Assembly (NCBI GenBank): GCA_937902125.1
Contig: CALDIB010000012.1
Coordinates: 1-43,685, forward strand
DNA: 43,685 nucleotides
Source: an uncultured Treponema sp.
GTDB lineage: Bacteria; Spirochaetota; Spirochaetia; Treponematales; Treponemataceae
Direction of reading: 5' to 3'
Positions within the stretch are counted from its first letter, which is position 1; the number at the start of each line of letters is the position of its first letter. The notes under the pieces are model-generated. The model searched no databases. It saw only the letters and a list, made by a program, of their open reading frames with translations, and had not been told where the DNA came from. Shown in pieces: positions 22,459 through 30,677 of the stretch. The translations under genes were made by a program, and so were the position numbers.

Positions 22459-24063
22459 TTAGGAGAGTTCTGAAAGCAGTTTCAAATCTTCGTTTTCTTC
22501 CGTTCCCGAAAGTGTAAGAAGGCCGCCCGTCACAAAAGCGTTGGCCCCGCTCAAAAGCGCCTCCTTTCCATTGTCGGGCAACTTTTTACGGCCGGCCGCC
22601 AAACGAATTTGGGCTTTTGGGTTCGCGAACCTTAAAAGCGCGATTGTCCTGTAAAAATCTTCTTCGTCCAAGGGCGGGGCATTTTCCAGCGGCGTTCCAG
22701 GAACCGCGGTCAAAATATTGACTGGAATGGAGTCGGCGGAGATTTTTCTAAAGGCAAGGGCCGCGTCGATTCTGTCTTGAACGCTTTCGCCCATTCCGAT
22801 TATTCCGCCTGAACAAAGCTCAAGGCCAGTTTTTTTTATTTCCCGAACAAGGCGAATTTTCTCCTTGTAGGAATGGCTTGAGCAAACTTTTGGAAAAAAA
22901 TTTTCGCTGGTTTCAAGATTGTTGGCCGCTCGAAAGGCTCCGGCATTTTTTACGGCCAAGAGCCGCTCCTTGTCCAAAAGGCCAAGGGAAACGCAAACCT
23001 TGATTTTTTTTCCAAACTTTTTGTTTATGGCGGAAATTATTTCAAGCGCCTTTTCAAAGTCTTTTCCCTTCAAGTCCCGGCCGCTTGTTATGACGCAAAT
23101 TCTTTCCGCCCCGTTTTTTATCGCGGCCTGGGCTATTTTCAACGCGGCGCTTTTTTCAATCATTTCCTTTGTCTGGCAGTTTGAATTCCAAAATGAAGAC
23201 TGGGCGCAATACTTGCAGTTTTCCGAGCACTTTCCTTGCTTGGCGTTTATCAAAGCGCAGACGCTGACGCCATTTCCGGCGCGAGCCTTGGCGATTCTGG
23301 CGGCGGCTTTTTTCAGCGCGTCAAGGTCAGGCCAGCTGTAAATTTTTTTTGCCTCGGATTTTTTTATTTTGTAATTCTTATAAATGATTTTGTCGGCGGT
23401 CTTTGCCAAAAAGTCGCCGCCGCCTGTTCCCGTGTCTTCCATTTTTCTCCGGTTGGAAAAAGCCATTCTTTTTGTCTCGGCCCTTTCAAGCATCAAAAAC
23501 AAAAGCGCCTGCAATTGGAATAGAGCCAAGGCCGCCGCGCCTAAAAGACTTTTTCTTCGCCAAGGGCTTGTCCTTGACCGCGCCGCCAATCTTATTTTTT
23601 GCCATTCGGAAAATATTTGGGGAATAAAGGATATGGCAAGAGAAAAAATCCAAGGCAGGCGGAGCGCGTCTTGAATGTCCAGCATGGTGGTGGTTTCAAA
23701 AACGCATTGGGCCGCCAGCGCCGCGCAAAAAAAGCGCGCCGTGTAATGCAAGCCTCCCGCAAGGCCGTCAAGGGGGGAGCCAATCATTTTTAGCGCGGTG
23801 AACATGATTCCAATTGCAAAGACAAAGCGCAGGCGAAAAAGGCGTTTCCAATTTCCGCCCGCCAAAAAAAATAGAAGCGCGCTTGTCGCCATGCAAAAAG
23901 AAATTTTTATCAATGCGCGGATTGAAAGAATTTCCGCCGCGCTTTCGGCTTTTCCCCAAAAAACAAAAAGGCTGAAGACAAAAAGAAAAATCATTTTTTT
24001 TCCGGCGCCGATTTTATGCAAAATTGAATTTCCCCGCCGGTAAGAAAAAAGCGCTAGCTCCAC
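22459..24063 (-). CDS. bioB: Fusion of ECF transporter T-component (BioN) with biotin synthase (BioB)
   Basis: 534 aa in one open frame. Residues 1-205 are an EcfT/BioN membrane protein with several hydrophobic helices, the coupling motif AARSR (160-164) and a degenerate second one near ERAETKR. Residues about 215-534 are BioB: radical-SAM C279-x3-C283-x2-C286 (CSENCKYC), later cysteines in ERICVITSG, KVCVSLG and ELCSGGIIGMGE, and the cluster arginine in RLAAGRKK, as in classical BioB. The GTG at 24063 has a perfect GGAGGA 6 nt upstream inside bioM; an upstream ATG at 24114 is less likely. An internal ATG at 23442 with GGAG 4 nt before it could give free BioB. Biotin uptake and the last step of biotin synthesis would share one polypeptide. 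Confidence 0.88.
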   Translation of the reverse strand: MELALFSYRRGNSILHKIGAGKKMIFLFVFSLFVFWGKAESAAEILSIRALIKISFCMATSALLFFLAGGNWKRLFRLRFVFAIGIMFTALKMIGSPLDGLAGGLHYTARFFCAALAAQCVFETTTMLDIQDALRLPWIFSLAISFIPQIFSEWQKIRLAARSRTSPWRRKSLLGAAALALFQLQALLFLMLERAETKRMAFSNRRKMEDTGTGGGDFLAKTADKIIYKNYKIKKSEAKKIYSWPDLDALKKAAARIAKARAGNGVSVCALINAKQGKCSENCKYCAQSSFWNSNCQTKEMIEKSAALKIAQAAIKNGAERICVITSGRDLKGKDFEKALEIISAINKKFGKKIKVCVSLGLLDKERLLAVKNAGAFRAANNLETSENFFPKVCSSHSYKEKIRLVREIKKTGLELCSGGIIGMGESVQDRIDAALAFRKISADSIPVNILTAVPGTPLENAPPLDEEDFYRTIALLRFANPKAQIRLAAGRKKLPDNGKEALLSGANAFVTGGLLTLSGTEENEDLKLLSELS

Positions 24064-24776
24064 AAAAGATCCTCCAAGCGGGTGTATGAGTTGAGGGGAT
24101 TTTTTATTCCCCATTCTTCAAGAGGAAGGTTCAATCCGTCTTTGGGACTTCCGTCAAAGCGAATTTTTCCTTTATGCAAAATTGCCAGGCGGCTTGCCAA
24201 GGCCATGATTTTTTCGATTTCGTGGGTAAGGACGATGACTGTCTTTCCATTTTCTTTCAGTTCCCTCATTATGGAAACAACTTGGCGGACTCCAGGCCAG
24301 TCAAGGTTCGCGAAGGGTTCGTCAAAAATAAAAAACTTCCTGTCCAAAGAAAGAATTCCCGCGACGGCCAAGCGGCGCTTTTCTCCTCCGCTTAAAAGCC
24401 TTGACGAAGCGTCTTTTTTTTCAAGCAATGAAACTGACAAAAGCGCTTCTTGAACTTTTTCCGCCGCCTCTTTTTTGGAAAGACGCAAATTCTTAACGCT
24501 GAACATAACGTCCTCCCAAGGCGTTTCTCCAAGTATTTGCGAGTCAGCGTCTTGAAAAACCAAGCCGGCCTCAAAGCCCGGCTCCACTATGATTTTTCCG
24601 GAAGTGGGCTCGTCAAGGCCGGCGATTAGCGACATCAACACGCTTTTTCCGGAAGCGTTGGAGCCGGCGATTAACAAAAAGTCTCCTTGGCAAATTTCAA
24701 GAGAAACGCTGTCCAGCGCTTTTGTTCCGCCGGCAAAAATTTTGGAAACATTTAGAACAGTCGCGATTTTTTTCAT
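24054..24776 (-). CDS. bioM: ECF transporter ATPase of the biotin system (BioM-like)
   Basis: Cytoplasmic ATPase driving the biotin ECF importer, 240 aa. Walker A is GSNASGKS, the Q-loop VFQDAD, signature LSGGEKRR, Walker B FFIFDEPFANLD and the switch His in LTHEIE; the set is complete, so it should be active. Only one A-component gene is present, as in BioMNY systems. It starts 1 nt after the bioY stop and overlaps the start of the BioN-BioB gene by 10 nt, so the operon is tightly coupled. Confidence 0.9.
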   Translation of the reverse strand: MKKIATVLNVSKIFAGGTKALDSVSLEICQGDFLLIAGSNASGKSVLMSLIAGLDEPTSGKIIVEPGFEAGLVFQDADSQILGETPWEDVMFSVKNLRLSKKEAAEKVQEALLSVSLLEKKDASSRLLSGGEKRRLAVAGILSLDRKFFIFDEPFANLDWPGVRQVVSIMRELKENGKTVIVLTHEIEKIMALASRLAILHKGKIRFDGSPKDGLNLPLEEWGIKNPLNSYTRLEDLLWS

Positions 24777-24777
24777 T

Positions 24778-25347
24778 TTAGTTTGAGTAATTGAAAATGA
24801 CCGGCCTGAATTTTTTTGTCAAAAAGACCATCAGGACAAGCTTGACCAAGTTTCCGGGAATAAAGGGAAGAACATAGCCTGCAAGCGCTTTTGCAAGGCT
24901 TATGCCCATCACAAGCATTCCTCCGGCCACTCCGCAAGCGAATGCCGTGACTGTGGCAAGCAAGGCGGCCAGAGTTATAAAAATCCATTGCGTTGCTTTT
25001 TTCCGCTCTTTTGTTTGCGGAAGGGTCAAGGCCAAAAACAGTCCGCCCAAAATGGCCGCCAAAAGGTATCCCCATAAAAATCCGCTGGTAGGCCCGTTCA
25101 GCAAAACGTGAAGGCCAGCCTTTCCAGAATAAACAGGAAGGCCTATGGCGCCCAAGGCCAAAAAAATCAAGACGGCCAAAGCTCCAAACACCGGACCTAA
25201 AAGCAATCCAGAAAGCATGCTCATCATGTCCTGCAAGACAATGGGAATTCCTCCCGGAAGCGGAATTTGAATGAAGCAGCCAACGCTGATTAATGCCGCG
25301 AACAAGGCGCTCAAAACCAATTTTTTTTGCAAGCTAACGCTTTTCAT
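24778..25347 (-). CDS. bioY: Biotin-binding S-component BioY
   Basis: Substrate-binding membrane protein of the biotin ECF importer, 189 aa with six hydrophobic helices. IPLPGGIPIVLQDMMSMLSG, GAIGLPVYSG and GPTSGFLWGY are strong BioY signatures. The ATG at 25347 lies inside birA (14-nt overlap) with GGGGAG 8 nt upstream; the frame is open further up but that lies within birA coding sequence. BioY can also take up dethiobiotin in some species, which would feed the BioB domain encoded downstream; that is inference. Confidence 0.93.
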   Translation of the reverse strand: MKSVSLQKKLVLSALFAALISVGCFIQIPLPGGIPIVLQDMMSMLSGLLLGPVFGALAVLIFLALGAIGLPVYSGKAGLHVLLNGPTSGFLWGYLLAAILGGLFLALTLPQTKERKKATQWIFITLAALLATVTAFACGVAGGMLVMGISLAKALAGYVLPFIPGNLVKLVLMVFLTKKFRPVIFNYSN

Positions 25348-26290
25348 AAGATATGCTCCCCGGCGAAAATTTCTTTTTTTCGCCGCCATTTGCAGAACGC
25401 ATAAGCGCCCAGCCTTTTGAATCTATTCCTTCAAAAATAAATTCTTCCATGCCCGCGACGCGGACTTTTTTTTGATTGTCAAAATTCATCTTGTTCCAAA
25501 TCTTTTGCAAATCCCTTGTGTTCGAAAGCGCGATTTTTTTCGCTTTGGAAAATTCTTCCACAAAGGCGGCAAGGCTTTCTTTTCTGGCGCCCGGAAGATT
25601 TTTTTCAAAGGCCTTGTCCACGCCGGAAATCTTAGGGCATTGGCTTATGTTCGCGCCCACTCCCAAATTGACATAAGAGCAAAGGCCGCCTGAAAAAAGC
25701 GCTTCGTCTAAAATGCCGCCTACTTTTCCCCGCTCGCTCCAAATGTCGTTTGGCCAGCGCGCGTAAAATTTTCGGCCGGCCTTTTTTTCAAGGGCCCAAA
25801 CCATGGCAATTTGCGCGGCCATCAAAAGGCGGCCGCTGTCATGCGCCAAAATTTTTGGAAAGGTGACAAGGGTAAAGGCCAAGGAGCCGCCGGTGGTTTT
25901 CCAACCGTGGCTTCCCCGGCCGCGTCCCGCGCTTTGCTCGTCGGCGCTGACAAGCTTTTCCTGAAAGTTGTTTTCTTCAAGGGCTTGCAAGGCTATTTTT
26001 CTGGCCTCGGTCATGGTTGAGCCGACTTTTTGAAAGTGCGCGTGAAGGTTTTCGTCGCTTTCAAATTCAAAGGGGTAAATGCTGTCAAGGTTTTTGTCGG
26101 CCAAAAGATAGCCGTTTTTTTGCGATTCTATTTTATAGCCGGAATTTTGCAGGGCTTGAACCGCCTTCCAAATGGAAGTTCTTGAAATTCCTAAGGCCGC
26201 CGCAAGTTCTTCGCCAGAAACGGCTTTTTGAGACTGACGAAGGGCGCGCAGAACAAGCGCTTTTGTGGAAAGTTTTTCGTTACCCTGCAT
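25334..26290 (-). CDS. birA: Biotin-protein ligase / biotin operon repressor BirA
   Basis: Bifunctional: attaches biotin to carboxylase carrier domains and represses biotin genes as biotinyl-AMP-bound dimer. 318 aa. The N-terminal winged helix (residues 8-65, SGEELAAALGISRTSIWKAV) is followed by the ligase core with SAGRGRGSHGW (biotinyl-AMP loop), RWPNDIW and KVGGILDEA, and a small C-terminal beta domain. The presence of the DNA-binding domain fits the inverted repeat that overlaps its own start codon. First gene of birA-bioY-bioM-bioN/bioB. The mRNA is probably leaderless. Confidence 0.93.
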   Translation of the reverse strand: MQGNEKLSTKALVLRALRQSQKAVSGEELAAALGISRTSIWKAVQALQNSGYKIESQKNGYLLADKNLDSIYPFEFESDENLHAHFQKVGSTMTEARKIALQALEENNFQEKLVSADEQSAGRGRGSHGWKTTGGSLAFTLVTFPKILAHDSGRLLMAAQIAMVWALEKKAGRKFYARWPNDIWSERGKVGGILDEALFSGGLCSYVNLGVGANISQCPKISGVDKAFEKNLPGARKESLAAFVEEFSKAKKIALSNTRDLQKIWNKMNFDNQKKVRVAGMEEFIFEGIDSKGWALMRSANGGEKKKFSPGSISYEKR

Positions 26291-26326
26291 AATTTATAGG
26301 GTAACGAAAACAAATAAAATAGTCAA
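26278..26326 (-). promoter_or_regulatory. birA operon promoter with BirA-type operator
   Basis: CGTTACCC (26278-26285) and GGGTAACG (26299-26306) are perfect 8-bp inverted arms separated by 13 nt, resembling the spaced GTTAACC/GGTTAAC operators of BirA. On the minus strand TTGACT (26326-26321), 17 nt, TACCCT (26303-26298) is the best promoter; the operator covers the -10 and codons 2-4. Seven nt separate the -10 from the ATG at 26290. Negative autoregulation is the natural reading. Confidence 0.7.
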
Positions 26327-27505
26327 CTAGAGCATCATGCGGTAAATGCTTTCAACGTCTTTTTGTCCAAGTTCCACAAAGCCGCCTACTTTTCCGTTTC
26401 CGCCGTCTCCATAGCAACAAGAATGGGCCAGTTTTTCTATGTCCTCCTCTTTAGCGCCAAGTTCCGCAAAGTTTTTTGGCATTCCAATCGAAACCAAAAA
26501 ATTCTGCAAGCGCTTTATTCCTTCAAGAGCGGTCTCCTCGGGATTTTCAAAATTCATTTGGCAGCCCCACACGCGAACAGCCGCTTGGGCAAAGCGCATT
26601 GGATTATGCTTCAAGTTGTATTTAAAGACCGCGGGCATCACAACGGCCAAACCCGCTCCATGGGCGCAGTCGTAAAGCGCGGAAAGTTCGTGCTCTATTC
26701 CGTGGCTTGTCCAATCCTGGCTTCTTCCAACTCCGCAACAATTGTTGTGAGCCAACATTCCCGCCCACATAATGTTCGCCCTAGCCTCGTAATTGTTTGG
26801 ATCGGCAATCACCCGCGGCCCTTCGTGAATCATCGAAAGCAAAAGAGCTTCGATGACGCGATCTGTCGTCTCAACCTCAACGCTGTTTGTCAAATAACGC
26901 TCGTAAAGATGCGCGATAATGTCCGTTATTCCGCAAGCGCTTTGAAAGGCTGGCAATGTTTGAGTCAAAGCCGGATTCATTATAGTAAACTTGGCGCGCA
27001 AAGCCTCACCGCTGGCGCCCCGCTTGAACATTCCGTCCTCTTTGGTTATTACAGAATCCGGCGAACCTTCGCTGCCCGCGGCGGCAATCGTAAGGACGGT
27101 TCCAATGGGCAGGGCTTTTTCTATAGCGGCCTTTCCAGAGTAAAAGTCCCAAAAGTCTCCGTCATGCAAAACGCCGGCGGCAATCGCCTTGCTTGAATCA
27201 ATCGCGCTTCCTCCTCCAACCGCAAGAATAAAGTCAACCTTTTCTTTTTTGCACAATTCTATTCCCTGATAGACAAGGCCGCTTCTTGGATTAGGTTTCA
27301 CGCCGCCCAATTCAACGCAAGAAACGCCTTCTTTTTGCAAAGACTTTTTAACCCGGTCCAAAAGTCCGGATCTAATGGCCGACCCTCCGCCAAAATGCAA
27401 AAGGACTTTGCTTCCTCCAAAGCGCTTGACATATTTTCCGGCGTCATTTTCGCTGTCCTTTCCAAAAACAAAATACGTCGGCGAATAAAAAGTGAAATTT
27501 TCCAT
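26327..27505 (-). CDS. Iron-dependent alcohol dehydrogenase (BdhA/YqhD type)
   Basis: Cytosolic NAD(P)H-dependent reductase of aldehydes, group III Fe-ADH, 392 aa. Coenzyme motif VGGGSAIDSSKAIA, metal ligands in GITDIIAHLYERYL (Asp, His) and SHGIEHELSALYDCAHGAGLAVVMP (two His) are visible. The N-terminus ENFTFYSPTYFVFGKD is that of butanol dehydrogenases. The ATG at 27505 has the Shine-Dalgarno AAGGAG; the frame is open to 27556 through the promoter. It probably disposes of reducing power in fermentation. Transcribed separately from birA, which lies 36 nt downstream with its own promoter. Confidence 0.9.
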   Translation of the reverse strand: MENFTFYSPTYFVFGKDSENDAGKYVKRFGGSKVLLHFGGGSAIRSGLLDRVKKSLQKEGVSCVELGGVKPNPRSGLVYQGIELCKKEKVDFILAVGGGSAIDSSKAIAAGVLHDGDFWDFYSGKAAIEKALPIGTVLTIAAAGSEGSPDSVITKEDGMFKRGASGEALRAKFTIMNPALTQTLPAFQSACGITDIIAHLYERYLTNSVEVETTDRVIEALLLSMIHEGPRVIADPNNYEARANIMWAGMLAHNNCCGVGRSQDWTSHGIEHELSALYDCAHGAGLAVVMPAVFKYNLKHNPMRFAQAAVRVWGCQMNFENPEETALEGIKRLQNFLVSIGMPKNFAELGAKEEDIEKLAHSCCYGDGGNGKVGGFVELGQKDVESIYRMML

Positions 27506-27527
27506 AACCGTCTCCTTATGTCCGTCA

Positions 27528-27556
27528 ATTTTAGCGCGAAAGCGGCGAAAAAGCAA
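27528..27556 (-). promoter_or_regulatory. Promoter of the iron alcohol dehydrogenase
   Basis: Minus-strand TTGCTT (27556-27551), 17-nt spacer, TAAAAT (27533-27528). Leader of about 17 nt with an AAGGAG Shine-Dalgarno, in contrast to the leaderless-looking promoters nearby. Confidence 0.55.
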
Positions 27557-27594
27557 AATAAAAGCAACTAGACAAAATGCTAGATAAATATCTT

Positions 27595-27623
27595 TTGCAA
27601 TTTTCCAGCTTTCAGAGTAAAAT
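27595..27623 (+). promoter_or_regulatory. Promoter of the adenylate cyclase operon
   Basis: TTGCAA (27595-27600), 17 nt, TAAAAT (27618-27623). The ATG at 27633 follows 9 nt after the -10 box, so the leader would be at most 2-3 nt. It is divergent from the alcohol dehydrogenase promoter. Confidence 0.55.
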
Positions 27624-27632
27624 AATAAAGAT

Positions 27633-30600
27633 ATGAAACGAACGCTCTCTTTTCTGCTGGCCTTGGCCGCTGGCGTTTGCCTAACTTTCGCTCAAGACAA
27701 CTTTTTCGAGAACTGCGTTTACCAGTCTTGGAATTCTTTTGGCGGACTTACAGGAACAACAGCGACTAGTCTGATTCAAACAAGCGACGGCTTTATAAAC
27801 ATCGGAACATACGAAGGCTTGGTGCGCTTTGACGGAGTTGAGTTTAAGACAATTCGCCGCTCAAAAGACAACGGCATCGGCTTTGTTTCGGCCCGAGTCA
27901 TAATTCAGGACACGGACGGAAACTTGTGGGTAGGCTCAAATGACGAAGGCGTCCAAATGCTTTCCCCAAACGGCAACTTGCTCTACACAAGCCAAAACGG
28001 ACTTCCCAGCAATTCAGTCAGAGCCATAGTTCAAGACAAAAACAAAAACATTTGGATCGGAACCTCGGATGGCGTGGTCTATTTGACTCCGAACAAGCAT
28101 TTGCTGAACCCTCAATTTGAGCCTGGAACAATCTCAAAAGGAATTATTTGCACTGGCCTTTATTGCGACACCAACGGAGAGATTTGGCTTACCACCGAAA
28201 ACGAGCGAGGCCTTTATGTCTATACCGACGGCCTATTTCGAGCCGTAAATTTGCTGGATGAATACGGCGACTACACAGTTACGGCGCTCGCCCAAGATTT
28301 AAATGGAAACTTTTGGTTTTGCCTTGGCTCCGAGGGAATCGTAAAAATTGAAAACGGAAAGCCAAAGAAAATCATAACGCGCTCAATTTTGGACAACGCG
28401 CCCACAAGAACGATTCATGTGGGACCGGACGGCAGCATTTGGTTTGGAACGGAAGCAGGACTTGCGGTTTACAACGACGGAAAATTTTATGAATGCGAAA
28501 TAAAAAACATAAAGGACGCAAAAATAAACAAAATCATTCGCGACCGCGAAGGAAACATTTGGCTTTCCACCGACAGAAACGGAGTTGGAAAACTTGCGCG
28601 CGGACGATTTAAAATGACAAAAAACCTCATCACTTCAAACGCGATTGCGGAAGGAAAAGACGGACGCATTTGGATTGCAAGCGACAAGGGCGTTCTCTGC
28701 CTAATGGACGAGCGGCGGCAAGACAACCGGCTGACAGAATTTACAAAAGACATTCGCGTCAGGCATATAGAAATAGCCTCCAACGGAGATGTTTTGGTTT
28801 GCTGCTACAGAAAGCCAGGAATGCTTAGATACAATCCAAACACCGAAGAAATAAAAAGTTGGACTACCGACAACGGACTTGCTGGAAACAGAGTTCGCGT
28901 GGCGATAGAAAGCAAGCCAGGAGAAATTTATGTAGGAACAACAAGCGGCTTAAGCATAATCCACAAAGACGGAACAATAAAAACATTCAAACAAGCGGAC
29001 GGACTTGCAAACGAATATATCATGTGCATATACATAGACAAGAACGACTTGGTTTGGATTGGAACCGACGGCGGCGGAGTTTACTACATGAAGGACGAAT
29101 CAATCCTAGGAAAGCAAACATCCGACAATGGATTGGCCGGAAACGTAATATTTAAAATCAACCAAGACAAGCGCGGCTCTTATTGGATTTGTACAGGAAA
29201 CGGCCTCACTCGTTGCCCATCATACGACAGTTCCCAAAGAAGGCTTCCGACTGTTTTCCAAACGCTCAACGCGGATCACGGTTTGGGAACCGACTCTGTG
29301 TTTCAGCTTTTCTTTGACAAAATGGATCAAGCGTGGATAACAAGCAACTATGGAATAGCATGCGCGCCCTTTGAAGATTTTGTCAGCGCCGCGGAAGGCC
29401 GCAAGAGCGAAATATCAATAAAATACTATAATAAAAACGACGGCCTTGATTCAGACGGCCCCACGTCCACAGCCGTAAGCATTTGCGACCATCTTGGAAG
29501 AATGTGGTTCACAATGGTTGACGGATACGCAATCTACGATCACGCCAAGGCGCGCGCGAATCCAGTCCTTCCTTTGGTTTGCATCGAAAGCATAAAAGTT
29601 GACTCTCTTGTATACAAAAACACAAATCAAGTGATTGAGCTGAAGCCGGGAACAAAGCGGGTTGAAATAAAATACACGGGCCTAAGTTTTGGAGCGCCTG
29701 AAAAAATAAAATTCACCCACAGGCTTACCGGCTTTGAAGACGAACTTTCAGAGGCCAGTTCCATAAGAACAATTTCATACACAAACCTAAAGCCGGGAAA
29801 CCATATCTTTATGGTCAACGCCATAAACGGAGACGGACTTATTTCCACAAAAGCGGAAACAATGCTTTTTGTTCAAAAGCCGTACTTTTACCAAACAAAA
29901 TGGTTTTGGGTTTTGGCCACAATCGCTTTTTTTGGAAGCATAATCACAATATTTTACTTAAAGCAGCGCAGAATCAAATTGGAAAACCTTCGCTTGGAAG
30001 GCTTGGTAAAAAAGCGCACCCAACAGCTTGAAGCGGAAAAAGAAAAGTCAGACCAACTTCTTCGCGCCATTTTGCCTGAAAAAATCGCGCGGGAGTTGAA
30101 GGACAACATTCACTCAATCGGTGAAAATTTTTCTGACATCACAATCTTGTTCTCGGACATTGTGAACTTTACAAAAACTTCAAGCGAGCACACGGCGGAA
30201 GAAATCGCCTACGCCCTCAACGATTTGTTCAGCCGATTTGACGAGCGCGCGAAAATTATGGGCGTTGAAAAAATCAAGACTATCGGAGACGCGTATATGG
30301 CGGGCTGCGGCCTTCCAAGCCCCAACGAGGAGCACGCAAAAATTATGGTTGACTTCGCTTTGGGAATGCTGGAAGACTTGGCGGCCTACAACCAAAACGC
30401 GCAAATAAAATTCAACATAAGAATAGGCCTCAACTCCGGCCCGGCCAACGCCGGCGTAATCGGAAAAACAAAATTCATTTACGACGTTTGGGGAAACACC
30501 GTCAACGTTGCCAGCCGCATGGAAAGCGCTTCATCGCCCGGCGGAATAAAAGTTTCCCAAACAGTTTACGACCATCTAAAGGACAGCGGAATAAAATTCA

Positions 30601-30677
30601 GCCAGCCAATTGAATGCGACGTAAAGGGAAAAGGCGTTATGACAACATACGACATTTTGACAGGAGACAAACAATGA
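27633..30677 (+). CDS. Periplasmic-propeller transmembrane adenylate cyclase
   Basis: 1014-aa signalling protein. Signal peptide (1-20, TFAQ), a long periplasmic region of two-component-regulator propeller repeats (recurrent DGxIWxGTxxGL, about 30-660), a Y_Y_Y-type Ig domain (about 680-745, ending NLKPGNHIFMVNAIN), one transmembrane helix (757-777), a coiled-coil signalling helix (KKRTQQLEAEKEK), and a class III cyclase domain. Metal aspartates are D842 (LFSDIVNF) and D886 (GDAYM); adenine-specifying K882 (KIKTIGD) and the Asp of YDVWGNTVNVASRM show ATP rather than GTP specificity. All key residues are present, so it should be active. The stop overlaps the next gene by 4 bp. Propeller sensors usually precede histidine kinases; coupling to a cyclase is less usual. 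Confidence 0.9.
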   Translation: MKRTLSFLLALAAGVCLTFAQDNFFENCVYQSWNSFGGLTGTTATSLIQTSDGFINIGTYEGLVRFDGVEFKTIRRSKDNGIGFVSARVIIQDTDGNLWVGSNDEGVQMLSPNGNLLYTSQNGLPSNSVRAIVQDKNKNIWIGTSDGVVYLTPNKHLLNPQFEPGTISKGIICTGLYCDTNGEIWLTTENERGLYVYTDGLFRAVNLLDEYGDYTVTALAQDLNGNFWFCLGSEGIVKIENGKPKKIITRSILDNAPTRTIHVGPDGSIWFGTEAGLAVYNDGKFYECEIKNIKDAKINKIIRDREGNIWLSTDRNGVGKLARGRFKMTKNLITSNAIAEGKDGRIWIASDKGVLCLMDERRQDNRLTEFTKDIRVRHIEIASNGDVLVCCYRKPGMLRYNPNTEEIKSWTTDNGLAGNRVRVAIESKPGEIYVGTTSGLSIIHKDGTIKTFKQADGLANEYIMCIYIDKNDLVWIGTDGGGVYYMKDESILGKQTSDNGLAGNVIFKINQDKRGSYWICTGNGLTRCPSYDSSQRRLPTVFQTLNADHGLGTDSVFQLFFDKMDQAWITSNYGIACAPFEDFVSAAEGRKSEISIKYYNKNDGLDSDGPTSTAVSICDHLGRMWFTMVDGYAIYDHAKARANPVLPLVCIESIKVDSLVYKNTNQVIELKPGTKRVEIKYTGLSFGAPEKIKFTHRLTGFEDELSEASSIRTISYTNLKPGNHIFMVNAINGDGLISTKAETMLFVQKPYFYQTKWFWVLATIAFFGSIITIFYLKQRRIKLENLRLEGLVKKRTQQLEAEKEKSDQLLRAILPEKIARELKDNIHSIGENFSDITILFSDIVNFTKTSSEHTAEEIAYALNDLFSRFDERAKIMGVEKIKTIGDAYMAGCGLPSPNEEHAKIMVDFALGMLEDLAAYNQNAQIKFNIRIGLNSGPANAGVIGKTKFIYDVWGNTVNVASRMESASSPGGIKVSQTVYDHLKDSGIKFSQPIECDVKGKGVMTTYDILTGDKQ

